Assembly (NCBI GenBank): GCA_022402465.1
Contig: JAKRSH010000014.1
Coordinates: 62,001-126,000, forward strand
Length of the DNA stretch: 64,000 nt
Source: Leptospiraceae bacterium
Lineage (GTDB): Bacteria; Spirochaetota; Leptospiria; Leptospirales; Leptospiraceae
Reading direction: 5' to 3'
Positions 19,180-28,375 of the stretch are shown in pieces (positions within the stretch are counted from its first letter, which is position 1; each line of letters opens with the position of its first letter). Below the pieces are notes generated by a model. That model was given only the letters and a program-made list of their open reading frames with translations, was not told where the DNA came from and did not search any database. Both the position numbers and the translations under genes were made by a program.

Positions 19180-20149
19180 AATAAAAACCACTTCCTAGAT
19201 TTTCTATCTGGGAAGTACTCGAACTTTTTTTAAAACTTGAATAAGATTCCCAGGCTGAGCCTGTTTCATTTGGAGAAGACCTACAACCTAGAGATTCAAT
19301 TTCTGTAATATGTTTGATTTCACCCTTTATCCCTAACTCTTCCCAACCAAAACGTGTTGCCCCATCATTTATCAATTGCTCTCCGCCTATATTGTTCTCT
19401 TGGCGCCTATCTGAGAAAATAAAAATTTCCTTATTTTGATCCAATGCATTGTTAGCTGAGGACATAGCCCCACTCTTAGAAGGTGTCTCCATCAGATAAA
19501 CCTTATTTGAAATGCCTGTGATGATACGATTTCTCCTTGGAAAAGTCCATTTCGCATAGCGATCCAAGGGTAGAAGCTCAGAGACAAGGCAGGCTTGGTC
19601 GTAAGATTTCATATTTGCATAGAGAACAGAATTACCAAAGGGATATTCCATATAGGCAGGAGTTCCTAAGACTCCGAGAGTTGGTAGATTTAAGTTTATA
19701 GCGGTCTGCATGGCTTCCTTGTCAATGCCAAGTGCCATGCCTGACACAATTCCAAATGGACCTGGGGATTCTTGAGCAATTCTTTCAACCAACTTTCTTG
19801 TAGCAAATAAAGAAACGATAGAAGCTTTTCGTGTTCCAACAATAGCTGAGTATTCCAATCTTAAAATTTCAGGATTGCCCAAATAGTACAAGACCAAAGG
19901 AGGATCATAAATTTCTCTAAGTTGAGATGGATAGTATTCATGGTAATAGTCTATGAAGCCACAGGACTTCTCAAGATACACTTTGTCCATTTTCCTAGAT
20001 TGCTCTATTTGTTCATGAACCCAATGGCTATCCATGAAGGAGATGATTTTATCACCTAAGTCTTCTAGACTGTGAAATTCTTTCTGCAAATTATTCTTAA
20101 ACACAAATGTTCTTAACTTAGTATCTGCGAAAAAAGAATAAGGGATCAT
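19163..20149 (-). CDS. dprA: DNA processing protein DprA
   Basis: SAIVGTRKAS...GIVSGMALGIDKEAMQTAI...LLPLDRYAKWTFPRRNRIITGISNKVYLMETPSKSGAMSSANNALDQNKEIF. Confidence 0.9.
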   Translation of the reverse strand: MIPYSFFADTKLRTFVFKNNLQKEFHSLEDLGDKIISFMDSHWVHEQIEQSRKMDKVYLEKSCGFIDYYHEYYPSQLREIYDPPLVLYYLGNPEILRLEYSAIVGTRKASIVSLFATRKLVERIAQESPGPFGIVSGMALGIDKEAMQTAINLNLPTLGVLGTPAYMEYPFGNSVLYANMKSYDQACLVSELLPLDRYAKWTFPRRNRIITGISNKVYLMETPSKSGAMSSANNALDQNKEIFIFSDRRQENNIGGEQLINDGATRFGWEELGIKGEIKHITEIESLGCRSSPNETGSAWESYSSFKKSSSTSQIENLGSGFYFIESN

Positions 20150-20152
20150 TCT

Positions 20153-21043
20153 CTATTTCAATAAATTAGAGGATTGAATCTTCTCAATATTTCGAATTGC
20201 ATTTTGGTAAGATGAATTATTATTCAATCCACCTCGAATCTCGCCTCTCTTATCAAAATCCTCAATTATAGATTTTATAGATTGGTATTCGGAATAAGAT
20301 TGATTAGTCTTTCCTAGTTGGTACAAAAAGTTCGCTTTCGCAAATCGAGTTGCAACATTTTCAGGCTCTGCTAAGAGAATAGCATCAATTAAATTCATTG
20401 CTTTCTCAACATCACGGTAGCCTTCTTGGATTGCCCAAGTTCCTGTTGAGACAGAAGAGTCAAAGTAGATCAATGCAAGTTGATAGGGAAATCTAGAATC
20501 TTTGGGATCAAATCGGGTCAGTGCTTGAAAAATATCCACAGCTCTAGACCTTCGTTCAGGCTCCCAGCCCATATCTTTGGAAGCATTCGCATAGGCAAGA
20601 CCCATTTCAAATAACAACTGCTTATCGACATCTCGGTAGATCAATGCTCTATCAAAATAAGGCAAGGCAGACTCCCAGTATGCCACTCTTCCTTGGTTCT
20701 TCGCTTCCTTAGATAAACCATTCGTATCTGCGCTAGATTCATCCAAGGATCTTTGGTAGAATCTTAGACCCATTTCATAATTACTAGCCTTCATATAAGC
20801 CTGAGCTATCTTCCAAGAAAGAGCTCCAGCCTTAGCAGTCTGTCCAACCATATCATGTATGGCCTTATCTAAGTTACGAAGTTCTGATTCATTGATCGCT
20901 AAGTTTTGTTTCCATTTCTCAAGGTCTTCAAAATTCACTTGGTTCTTGGCTTGCTTCTTCTCCCAATTCTCTCTTGCCAGATCTTCCAAGGAATCGCAGG
21001 ATGTTAAGAGTAGAATAAGAGAGAGAGTTATTTGGGTTTTCAT
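20153..21043 (-). CDS. TPR-like lipoprotein
   Basis: Lipobox-like LLTSC; helical repeats typical of TPR proteins (ALSWKIAQAYMKASNYEMGLRFYQRSL). Confidence 0.7.
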   Translation of the reverse strand: MKTQITLSLILLLTSCDSLEDLARENWEKKQAKNQVNFEDLEKWKQNLAINESELRNLDKAIHDMVGQTAKAGALSWKIAQAYMKASNYEMGLRFYQRSLDESSADTNGLSKEAKNQGRVAYWESALPYFDRALIYRDVDKQLLFEMGLAYANASKDMGWEPERRSRAVDIFQALTRFDPKDSRFPYQLALIYFDSSVSTGTWAIQEGYRDVEKAMNLIDAILLAEPENVATRFAKANFLYQLGKTNQSYSEYQSIKSIIEDFDKRGEIRGGLNNNSSYQNAIRNIEKIQSSNLLK

Positions 21044-21115
21044 AATCTAGAACATCGTAGGTTATCTACGAAAATCAAATTCTTTTTTTATTTAGTTACG
21101 CTTATCTAGTAAACC

Positions 21116-21577
21116 ATGGAAGCAAAGACAGAAATTTTGGTGCAAAAATTAGAAGCCGACCACCTCCCTTCGATCGCTACTTTAGAAAGAAATTGTTTTC
21201 CAGAATCTTATTGGTCTGAGGATCAAATTCTTTCTCATTTTAGCTCTCAGCATGGAATAGGTATCTTCTATAAATCAGAGAATTTTGCAGACAAAATTCT
21301 TTGTTACATACTCTATCTAGAGAATGCTTGGGAAATTGAAATCCTCCGTATTGGTACAGATACCAATTTTCGTCGCAAGAATTATGCCAGTCTTTGCATA
21401 AGGAATCTCATCCAAGAAAATTCTAGTAAGACAATACTGCTTGAGGTTGATGCAAATAACAGCAAGGCAATTCAGCTTTATAGAAAACATGGTTTCCAGT
21501 TTGTAGACAAGCGAAAGGCTTATTACGAGAATGGTAATGACGCACATCTGTTCATGAGACAAGGATTATTACAATGA
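21116..21577 (+). CDS. rimI: GNAT family N-acetyltransferase (RimI-like)
   Basis: LRIGTDTNFRRKNYASLCIRNLIQENSSKTILLEVDANNSKAIQLYRKHGFQFVDKRKAYYENGNDAHLFMR. Confidence 0.75.
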   Translation: MEAKTEILVQKLEADHLPSIATLERNCFPESYWSEDQILSHFSSQHGIGIFYKSENFADKILCYILYLENAWEIEILRIGTDTNFRRKNYASLCIRNLIQENSSKTILLEVDANNSKAIQLYRKHGFQFVDKRKAYYENGNDAHLFMRQGLLQ

Positions 21578-22344
21578 AAAAAAACGCATACATCACAGGA
21601 GCATCATCCGGAATAGGAGAAGAATTTGCGAATCAACTTGCTGCTTCTTATAATCTTATATTGGTTGCAAGAAACAAATCGAAATTAGAATCTTTGGTTA
21701 AGGAACTCAATCTGAAACACTCTGAATCTAAGGCTAGCTTTCTGCCTCTTGATCTAACAGAAAGTAAAGATATTATTAGTTTCTGCAAAACAATAGAAAA
21801 TGATTCCAACCTTGGAATGCTTGTGAATAACGCTGGCTATGGGACAGTGGGAGAATTTGCGGAGCTTGACATCCAAGAAGAACTCAGAGAAATCCAGTTG
21901 AATGTTACAACTTTGGTTTCTGCAACTCATTCAGCCTTAAAGAATTTCAAAAAGCAAAATACTGGAATCATCATCAATGTAGCCTCCATTGCTTCTTATT
22001 TGGCAGCACCTTATAGTGCGACCTATGCAGCGACTAAAGCTTATGTTCGTAGCTTCACAGAATCCATCCACGAAGAAGCAAAGGTTCATGGAATTTTAGT
22101 CCAAGCTCTTTGTCCAGGGCTCACTCATTCTGATTTCCACCAAAGAGCTGGAATAGAGAAGAAAGATTTTCCTAATTTTATGTGGATGAATTCAAAAGAG
22201 GTAGTCTCAACTTCAATCAAAAGTTTGAAAAGCAAACAAGCAATTTGTATACCTGGTGGAGTGAACCAATCTGCAGTTGGTCTCACAAATTTTATTCCAT
22301 CTAGTCTAACTAGAAAATTTGCTGGGATGTTAATGAAAAAATGA
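21574..22344 (+). CDS. Short-chain dehydrogenase/reductase
   Basis: ITGASSGIGEEFA, NNAGYG, SATYAATKAYV (YxxxK). Confidence 0.93.
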   Translation: MKKNAYITGASSGIGEEFANQLAASYNLILVARNKSKLESLVKELNLKHSESKASFLPLDLTESKDIISFCKTIENDSNLGMLVNNAGYGTVGEFAELDIQEELREIQLNVTTLVSATHSALKNFKKQNTGIIINVASIASYLAAPYSATYAATKAYVRSFTESIHEEAKVHGILVQALCPGLTHSDFHQRAGIEKKDFPNFMWMNSKEVVSTSIKSLKSKQAICIPGGVNQSAVGLTNFIPSSLTRKFAGMLMKK

Positions 22345-23678
22345 AGTTTGATGTAAATAGTATCGATACCTGGTATAGACGCCTTTTGGTTGTTACCTCT
22401 TTTAGTCTAGGGGTTGTCGATTATATGATAGTGATTCCTCATCCTATCGTACATGCTTTCTTCGTTGTTACTATGGCAGGAGTTGTTGGTTATTATACTA
22501 ATTTTCTTGCTATCAAAATGCTTTTTCAACCTAAGCAAGGGAAAGTCTTAGGTTGGGAGGGTTTGGTTCCCAAAAACAAACAAAAAATAGCTGTTAGCTT
22601 AGGCAACTCCATTCAGAATAGATTGCTTCATCCTGAGATTCTCATGGTATATATTTATGAAAAAAATCTTGTGGAAGTTGGTCTCCAGAAACTAGCAAAA
22701 CAAGTTGATGAAGCCATTCGCAATGAAGAGATTCGTGCTAAAATCACTAGTAAAATTGTAAGTATACTTAAAGAGAAAGGCCCAGAGATCATCAACCAGC
22801 TCTTCGATCTTTCGGAGGATGCAATTAAAAATTTTGCCCAGTCTCCCGAAGAAGTGAAGAAAATCTGGAACATGGCAAGGACTCGTATTTTTGATTATAT
22901 CAAAACCCAAGAGAACAGACAAAATATAGCTGAAAAAGTAAGAGTAGTTATACTGCAAGAGATTCCCAGACTTTCGACAGCCTTAAATGATGGACTTGAG
23001 GATTATCTCTCTGCCAAGAAAGCATTAGGAACAATTGGCATTGGTGTCAAAAAGCTAGTATCCTTCAATGACGAAGCCATAGCCGGACTGCTTGAAGCCT
23101 TTATCCAAGATCCTGAAACCTCCGATCAATTTATGAATATGATGGACCAAATCATGGATGGCTTCCAAGAGAAACTAAATTCTCCTGAGACCCAAGAGCT
23201 TATCATGAGTAAATTAGATGAATGGCTCAACCAATTAGCGGATTATGCGAGACAGAATATTCTTCCCAAAGGAATAGAACGCTTGCAAGGCTATCTTGAT
23301 GATGAGAATAATTGGAAAGAAATAGACAATTACTTCTTTCGCATGATAGATTGGATCAAGACTCGACTTATGGACTTTATGAAATCTGAGGAAGGTAAGG
23401 AATACCTTAAAGTGAATATTGGGAAAATTGTTCACCAAATCAATGTAACAAAACTTGTTGAGAACCAAGTTATGAAACTTGACACAGATGATCTTGAGAA
23501 AATGATCCTTGATAACACAGGAGGCAATCTTGTCGTCATACAAGTACTAGGTGGTGTTCTTGGTATGATAGCTGGACTTATCCAGGTCAATGTGCTGTTT
23601 GCAGCACCTGTTGGTATTCTTACATTAATTGTATACCTCGCACATCGACAAAATGCTAAGAAATACGGTGATTTGTAG
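22341..23678 (+). CDS. DUF445 family membrane protein
   Basis: GVVGYYTNFLAIKMLFQPK...GLVPKNKQKIAVSLGNSI...VLGGVLGMIAGLIQV. Confidence 0.85.
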   Translation: MKFDVNSIDTWYRRLLVVTSFSLGVVDYMIVIPHPIVHAFFVVTMAGVVGYYTNFLAIKMLFQPKQGKVLGWEGLVPKNKQKIAVSLGNSIQNRLLHPEILMVYIYEKNLVEVGLQKLAKQVDEAIRNEEIRAKITSKIVSILKEKGPEIINQLFDLSEDAIKNFAQSPEEVKKIWNMARTRIFDYIKTQENRQNIAEKVRVVILQEIPRLSTALNDGLEDYLSAKKALGTIGIGVKKLVSFNDEAIAGLLEAFIQDPETSDQFMNMMDQIMDGFQEKLNSPETQELIMSKLDEWLNQLADYARQNILPKGIERLQGYLDDENNWKEIDNYFFRMIDWIKTRLMDFMKSEEGKEYLKVNIGKIVHQINVTKLVENQVMKLDTDDLEKMILDNTGGNLVVIQVLGGVLGMIAGLIQVNVLFAAPVGILTLIVYLAHRQNAKKYGDL

Positions 23679-23848
23679 AATATTGAACAACTTCTTGGTA
23701 TTTATAATTGTATAGCGACTTTTAAAGATGAAAGCCTAAAGGTATTTCTAAGAGCTTTAGACCCAAGTCGGTATTTCTAATCCTATCTAAAATAAGTTAA
23801 TAATAAAAATATTTACAATGAAAAGGTTTATCCTTTATATCATCTTAA

Positions 23849-24961
23849 ATGAAAAAAATTCTTAACTTATTATTTTTTGGTATCCTAATGAATATAGCTT
23901 TCTTATCAAATTGCTCTGCCTTTGGAAAAGATCCTTTCGGCGCTCACCAAGATAAAATTAAACAATCACCTAATTTTGATCTTACAAAAGAACAATTCGT
24001 CAATCGTAGACCAGGCATCTTAGATGAAATGCGAGAGAAACAAAACATGTTTACACTATCGATCAAATTTTTCTTTGGGGGAGATGATCATAAATCTCCA
24101 TCAGAAAAATTACCAGAGATTAAACCAGATATGACAGAATTTTTAAAATCCTCCGAAGGAATAAAATTCATTTGGTTTGGGCATTCCACTTTCCTAGTTA
24201 ACATCGATGGAAAAATTTTGTTATTCGATCCAGTCTTTTCAGAGTCAGCTGCTCCTTTTAGTTTTATAGTTAAACGCTTCCAAGACTCAGTGATCCAATT
24301 AGATGAATTACCTAAGATTGATTATATTCTTATTTCTCACGATCATTATGATCATCTTGATATGCAGACCATTCAATTCTTTAAAGATAAGCAAACTAAA
24401 TTCATAACTCCCTTAGGTGTTACCTCGCATATGAAAGAATGGGGTATAGAAGAAGATCGACTAACGGAAATGGATTGGTGGGAATCTAAAAATGTTGAAG
24501 GACTTCAAATTGTGAGCACACCTGCTCAACATTTTTCAGGTCGCAGGGGCTCCAACGGAAATAAAACTCTATGGGGATCCTGGGTAATTATTGGAAAATC
24601 AGAAAGATTTTACTTCAGTGGTGACTCAGGTTACGATGTTCACTTCAAAAACATAGGTGATAAATACGGTCCTTTTGATATTGCCTTTATTGAAAACGGT
24701 CAATACAACGAAAATTGGCGAGAAGTGCATGTCCTGCCTGAAGAATCTAGCCAAGCCTTTTTGGACTTAAAGGGAAAACGCATGGTTCCTGTTCACTGGG
24801 GCATGTTTGATTTATCACTTCATAGCTGGTATGAACCTATTGAAAAATTAGAAGCACAAGCTAAACTTAAGAATATAAACCTTTTAACACCAAAATTCGG
24901 ACAGATCGTATATACAAAACAAGAAACTATTTTTGAAAAATGGTGGAAGATTTTTATTTAA
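23849..24961 (+). CDS. MBL-fold metallo-hydrolase lipoprotein (NAPE-PLD/UlaG-like)
   Basis: Lipobox-like FLSNC; FIWFGHSTFLVNIDGKILLFDPVF...ISHDHYDHLD...FYFSGDSGY...VPVHWGMF. Confidence 0.88.
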   Translation: MKKILNLLFFGILMNIAFLSNCSAFGKDPFGAHQDKIKQSPNFDLTKEQFVNRRPGILDEMREKQNMFTLSIKFFFGGDDHKSPSEKLPEIKPDMTEFLKSSEGIKFIWFGHSTFLVNIDGKILLFDPVFSESAAPFSFIVKRFQDSVIQLDELPKIDYILISHDHYDHLDMQTIQFFKDKQTKFITPLGVTSHMKEWGIEEDRLTEMDWWESKNVEGLQIVSTPAQHFSGRRGSNGNKTLWGSWVIIGKSERFYFSGDSGYDVHFKNIGDKYGPFDIAFIENGQYNENWREVHVLPEESSQAFLDLKGKRMVPVHWGMFDLSLHSWYEPIEKLEAQAKLKNINLLTPKFGQIVYTKQETIFEKWWKIFI

Positions 24962-25021
24962 AGATAAATTATTGTTTTATTCCCCAAATTTTTATTTGGT
25001 GAAACAATTATAAGGAAACGG

Positions 25022-25594
25022 TTGAATCTAAAAATGAATAAAAAATCCTTCTCTGAATTAAAAGTCACTATACTTTTTTTGATGATCTCATTATTTTTTT
25101 CTACAGGATGCGTTACATCTATTGAAAAAGATAAAAAAGAAATCTTCAATAATGAAATAATTACAGTTAAAGTAATTGAAATCGAAAGAAAAAATGCTTA
25201 TGACTATGCAAAAAGAAGATACACTCCAAAAAATTCCGATGAAGATTTTTATGTTATGGAATTGGTAATAAAAAACAATAGAAATGTTCCAATAAAATAT
25301 GTACCAGCCTTGACGACTGCTATTTTTCCAGATAAATCAAAATCAAATGCACTTTTTAGTGGAAGATGCTGTGCTTTTTATCCCTATTTCTTTACGGGTA
25401 TGTGGACTTCTATCAAAGAAGCATTCTTTCGTTACGAGCCTGAAATTGAATTTTCAATAGAACCTGGTGATGTTGAATTGAGAAGATTTGTATTTACATC
25501 AAAGAGATCAATTTCACCAAGTAGACTTGCCATCCTTGGATATTTTGAAGGGGATAAGCCTAATGCTATTGAATTTGATTTGAAAGATTTATAG
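25022..25594 (+). CDS. Hypothetical lipoprotein
   Basis: Leader with lipobox-like FSTGC; no recognisable family. Confidence 0.7.
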   Translation: MNLKMNKKSFSELKVTILFLMISLFFSTGCVTSIEKDKKEIFNNEIITVKVIEIERKNAYDYAKRRYTPKNSDEDFYVMELVIKNNRNVPIKYVPALTTAIFPDKSKSNALFSGRCCAFYPYFFTGMWTSIKEAFFRYEPEIEFSIEPGDVELRRFVFTSKRSISPSRLAILGYFEGDKPNAIEFDLKDL

Positions 25595-25624
25595 ACATAC
25601 CAAGACCAATGTGAGTTTACCTAG

Positions 25625-25670
25625 CAAATACGATGCAAGTTAGAGCATCGTGTTTGTTAACTTTTTTTTT
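25625..25670 (+). terminator. Intrinsic terminator after the 25022..25594 lipoprotein
   Basis: Stem caaatacgatgc / gcatcgtgtttg (12 positions, one G-U), loop aagttaga, followed by a T-tract. Confidence 0.75.
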
Positions 25671-25693
25671 CCGTAGTTCTAGTCTAATCTTCG

Positions 25694-27196
25694 ATGGCTC
25701 GTCCAAAGCTTGTATTGATTTGGTTAAAGAGAGATCTTCGTATCTCTGACCACCCAGCTTTTACAGCAGCCATTCAAACAAAGCTTCCTATCTATGCATT
25801 TTATTTATTTGAACCTGATCTTTTGATCCAACCTGATGTAGACCTACGTCACGTAAGATTTATAAAAGAATCATTAATGTCTATCAACCAATACTTGCTA
25901 TCCTTCCGAGCAATTGTTCACACACATACTTGCAATGCTATTGATTTCTTCCATCAAATCAATGAGCGATACGAGATACAGAATCTTTTTTCTCACCAAG
26001 AAACAGGAAATTCAGAAAGTTATAAAAGAGATAGAAAAGTTTCTGCGTTTTGCAAAGACAATGGAATCATTTGGAAAGAATTTAAACCAAGTTATATTAT
26101 GCGAGGTTTAAAATCAGGAAGAATGGGATGGAAAGATAAATGGAAATCCTGGATGCAAGAAGCTACAAGTGAACCTGAATGGAATCTTGCTAAAGAAAGA
26201 AATCTTTTTCTAAGGAGTGCAATTCCATTAAATTTGAACCCTGAAGTTAAACTTGTGTTAAACAATAAATTTCCATTCAAAAAGAATCAACTTCATAATT
26301 TTCAAATTGGGGGTCTAGAAGAATCTGAAAATACTGTCGCAAGCTTCCTTGGTTCTAGATACAAAAAGTATTCAGGATGTATTTCGAAACCTGAAGAGAG
26401 TCGAACACATTGTTCGCGACTCAGTCCGTATTTAGCCTTTGGTGCAATCAGTGCCAAACAAGTTTACCAGAGAACCTATTCGACTAGAACAAATTTGAGC
26501 TATTCTGGCAAGAAGCAACTTGATCGATTCTTAAGTCGATTGGCCTGGCGAGATCATATGATCCAAAAATTCGAAAGTGAATGCAGAATTGAATTTGAAA
26601 ATTTCAATTTGGCATATGATACTGTGCATCACCTACGCAAAGAGAATTTTATACAAGCTTGGCAAGAAGGAAGAACAGGGTATCCATTGATTGATGCTTC
26701 TATGCGTTGTTTGCTTAGTACTGGATATCTAAATTTTAGAATGAGAGCTATGCTTGTAAGTTTTCTAACAATGATTTTGTGGCAAGATTGGCGCTGGGGT
26801 GTTCATTTTCTTGCAAGACAATTCTTAGATTATGAACCTGGGATTCATTATTTCCAATTTCAAATGCAAGCAAGTACTGTCGGCAACCACCAAATCAGAA
26901 TCTATAATCCATACAAACAGATCATGGATAATGATCCAAATTGCTATTTTATTAAACAATGGATTCCGGAATTACGAAAAACAAGTATTCCAGATATTCA
27001 CACTTGGGGCATAGAATCACCAGGACTTTTTTCAACAAAAATAGATTATCCACAACCAATAGTTGATTTTAAGACTTCTTACAATCATGCGAGAGACATT
27101 ATGTTTACTTATCAAAGTAGCCCCGAAGTCCAAAAGAATTTAAATAAAATTCGAAAAATGCATATCGTAGACCGAAGGAAACAATCTTTTCGATAG
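25694..27196 (+). CDS. Cryptochrome/deoxyribodipyrimidine photolyase family protein
   Basis: LVLIWLKRDLRISDHPAFTAA (N-terminal Rossmann) and FLSRLAWRDHMIQKFE...GRTGYPLIDASMRCLLSTGYLNFRMRAMLVSFLTMILWQDWRWG (FAD-binding domain). Confidence 0.9.
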   Translation: MARPKLVLIWLKRDLRISDHPAFTAAIQTKLPIYAFYLFEPDLLIQPDVDLRHVRFIKESLMSINQYLLSFRAIVHTHTCNAIDFFHQINERYEIQNLFSHQETGNSESYKRDRKVSAFCKDNGIIWKEFKPSYIMRGLKSGRMGWKDKWKSWMQEATSEPEWNLAKERNLFLRSAIPLNLNPEVKLVLNNKFPFKKNQLHNFQIGGLEESENTVASFLGSRYKKYSGCISKPEESRTHCSRLSPYLAFGAISAKQVYQRTYSTRTNLSYSGKKQLDRFLSRLAWRDHMIQKFESECRIEFENFNLAYDTVHHLRKENFIQAWQEGRTGYPLIDASMRCLLSTGYLNFRMRAMLVSFLTMILWQDWRWGVHFLARQFLDYEPGIHYFQFQMQASTVGNHQIRIYNPYKQIMDNDPNCYFIKQWIPELRKTSIPDIHTWGIESPGLFSTKIDYPQPIVDFKTSYNHARDIMFTYQSSPEVQKNLNKIRKMHIVDRRKQSFR

Positions 27197-27241
27197 AGAA
27201 ATAGAAAATGTAATTGTAATTTTTTTTGATTTGATATATTT

Positions 27242-27280
27242 TTACTATTTAATATATAGTTACTATTATTTTCATAGTAA
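27242..27280. promoter_or_regulatory. Tandem palindromic operator candidate TTACTAT-N7-ATAGTTA / TTACTAT-N7-ATAGTAA
   Basis: Palindromes at 27242-27262 and 27260-27280, repeated at 18 bp, ending 17 bp before the ATG at 27298. Confidence 0.55.
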
Positions 27281-27297
27281 TATAAAAGCTTGTATCC

Positions 27298-28362
27298 ATG
27301 AAAATCTTACCATTACCGAATTCCTCAAAATATTCAATTATGTTTACTCTATTCTTATGTTTGTTCTCATCTTTTTGTCAGACACAAGAGTATAAACTCT
27401 CTGATCATTATGATGGAACAAAATTTCACAACCCCAAGCCAGTAGAACCGCCTAGCTTTTTTTTCGTTGCAAATCATATTCTTTTTGGAAGGAGCAAGGA
27501 ATGGGTGTATGAGAAGAAAGAAACTCAAGTATCAAGTTCTAGTTTACCCAATCTTAGGAAAGAAGATGTATCCATAACCTGGGTTGGTCATGCTACAACT
27601 TTAATACAAATAGGAGGATATAATTTTGTTACAGATCCAGTTTGGTCTAATACAGTTGGACTGTTCTCATTTTTTGGTCCAAACCGTGCAATTCGTCCTG
27701 GTATTCCTTTTCTGTCTCTACCGAAAATTGATTTTGTATTGATCAGCCATGATCATTACGATCACACAGATATTCCTACACTCAAGAAGTTAAGAGATGA
27801 ATTTGATCCAGTATTTATTGTACCGCTTGGAATGCTGGAGCTTCTGGCGGAGCATGGAATTACAAGAACTTTAGAACTGGATTGGTGGAATACTCATCAA
27901 GTTGATAAAGATGTAAAAGTCCATTTAACGCCCGCTCAACACAATTCAGGTAGAGGACTTTTTGATAGAAATAAGAGACTATGGGGAAGTTATGTGATCC
28001 AATTCCAAAAGTTTAAGATATTTTTTGCAGGAGATACAGCCTATGAAGACCACTTTAAACAAATCAATTCTAGAATGGGAAAGATTGATCTTTCGATTTT
28101 ACCTATTGGAGCTTATGAGCCTGAACAGGAGATGAGAAAATTTCACACATCTCCCCAAGACTCAGTGCAAGCATTTATGGATTTAGAATCAAAATTTATG
28201 ATTCCTATGCACTATGCAACCTTCAATCTAACAGGAGAGAATCAAACCAAACCAATAGATGACTTGAAGAAGGAGATAAATAGGCTCAAACTTTCAGAGA
28301 ATAAATTTGTAATCTTAAAGACTGGAGAACTTTGGCAAAAATCACTCAAAGATCTCCGTTAA
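27298..28362 (+). CDS. MBL-fold metallo-hydrolase lipoprotein, paralog of 23849..24961
   Basis: Lipobox-like SSFC; ITWVGHATTLIQIGGYNFVTDPVW...ISHDHYDHTD...IFFAGDTAYEDHF...MIPMHYATF. Confidence 0.88.
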   Translation: MKILPLPNSSKYSIMFTLFLCLFSSFCQTQEYKLSDHYDGTKFHNPKPVEPPSFFFVANHILFGRSKEWVYEKKETQVSSSSLPNLRKEDVSITWVGHATTLIQIGGYNFVTDPVWSNTVGLFSFFGPNRAIRPGIPFLSLPKIDFVLISHDHYDHTDIPTLKKLRDEFDPVFIVPLGMLELLAEHGITRTLELDWWNTHQVDKDVKVHLTPAQHNSGRGLFDRNKRLWGSYVIQFQKFKIFFAGDTAYEDHFKQINSRMGKIDLSILPIGAYEPEQEMRKFHTSPQDSVQAFMDLESKFMIPMHYATFNLTGENQTKPIDDLKKEINRLKLSENKFVILKTGELWQKSLKDLR

Positions 28363-28375
28363 TCTTTTTTAAATT

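Noticed and set aside
22655-23543. Minus-strand ORFs opposite the DUF445 gene
   Set aside because: Antisense shadows of a conserved coding frame.
23740-23785. Short direct repeat ggtatttctaa upstream of the first MBL gene
   Set aside because: Only two 11-nt copies in AT-rich DNA; not distinguishable from chance.
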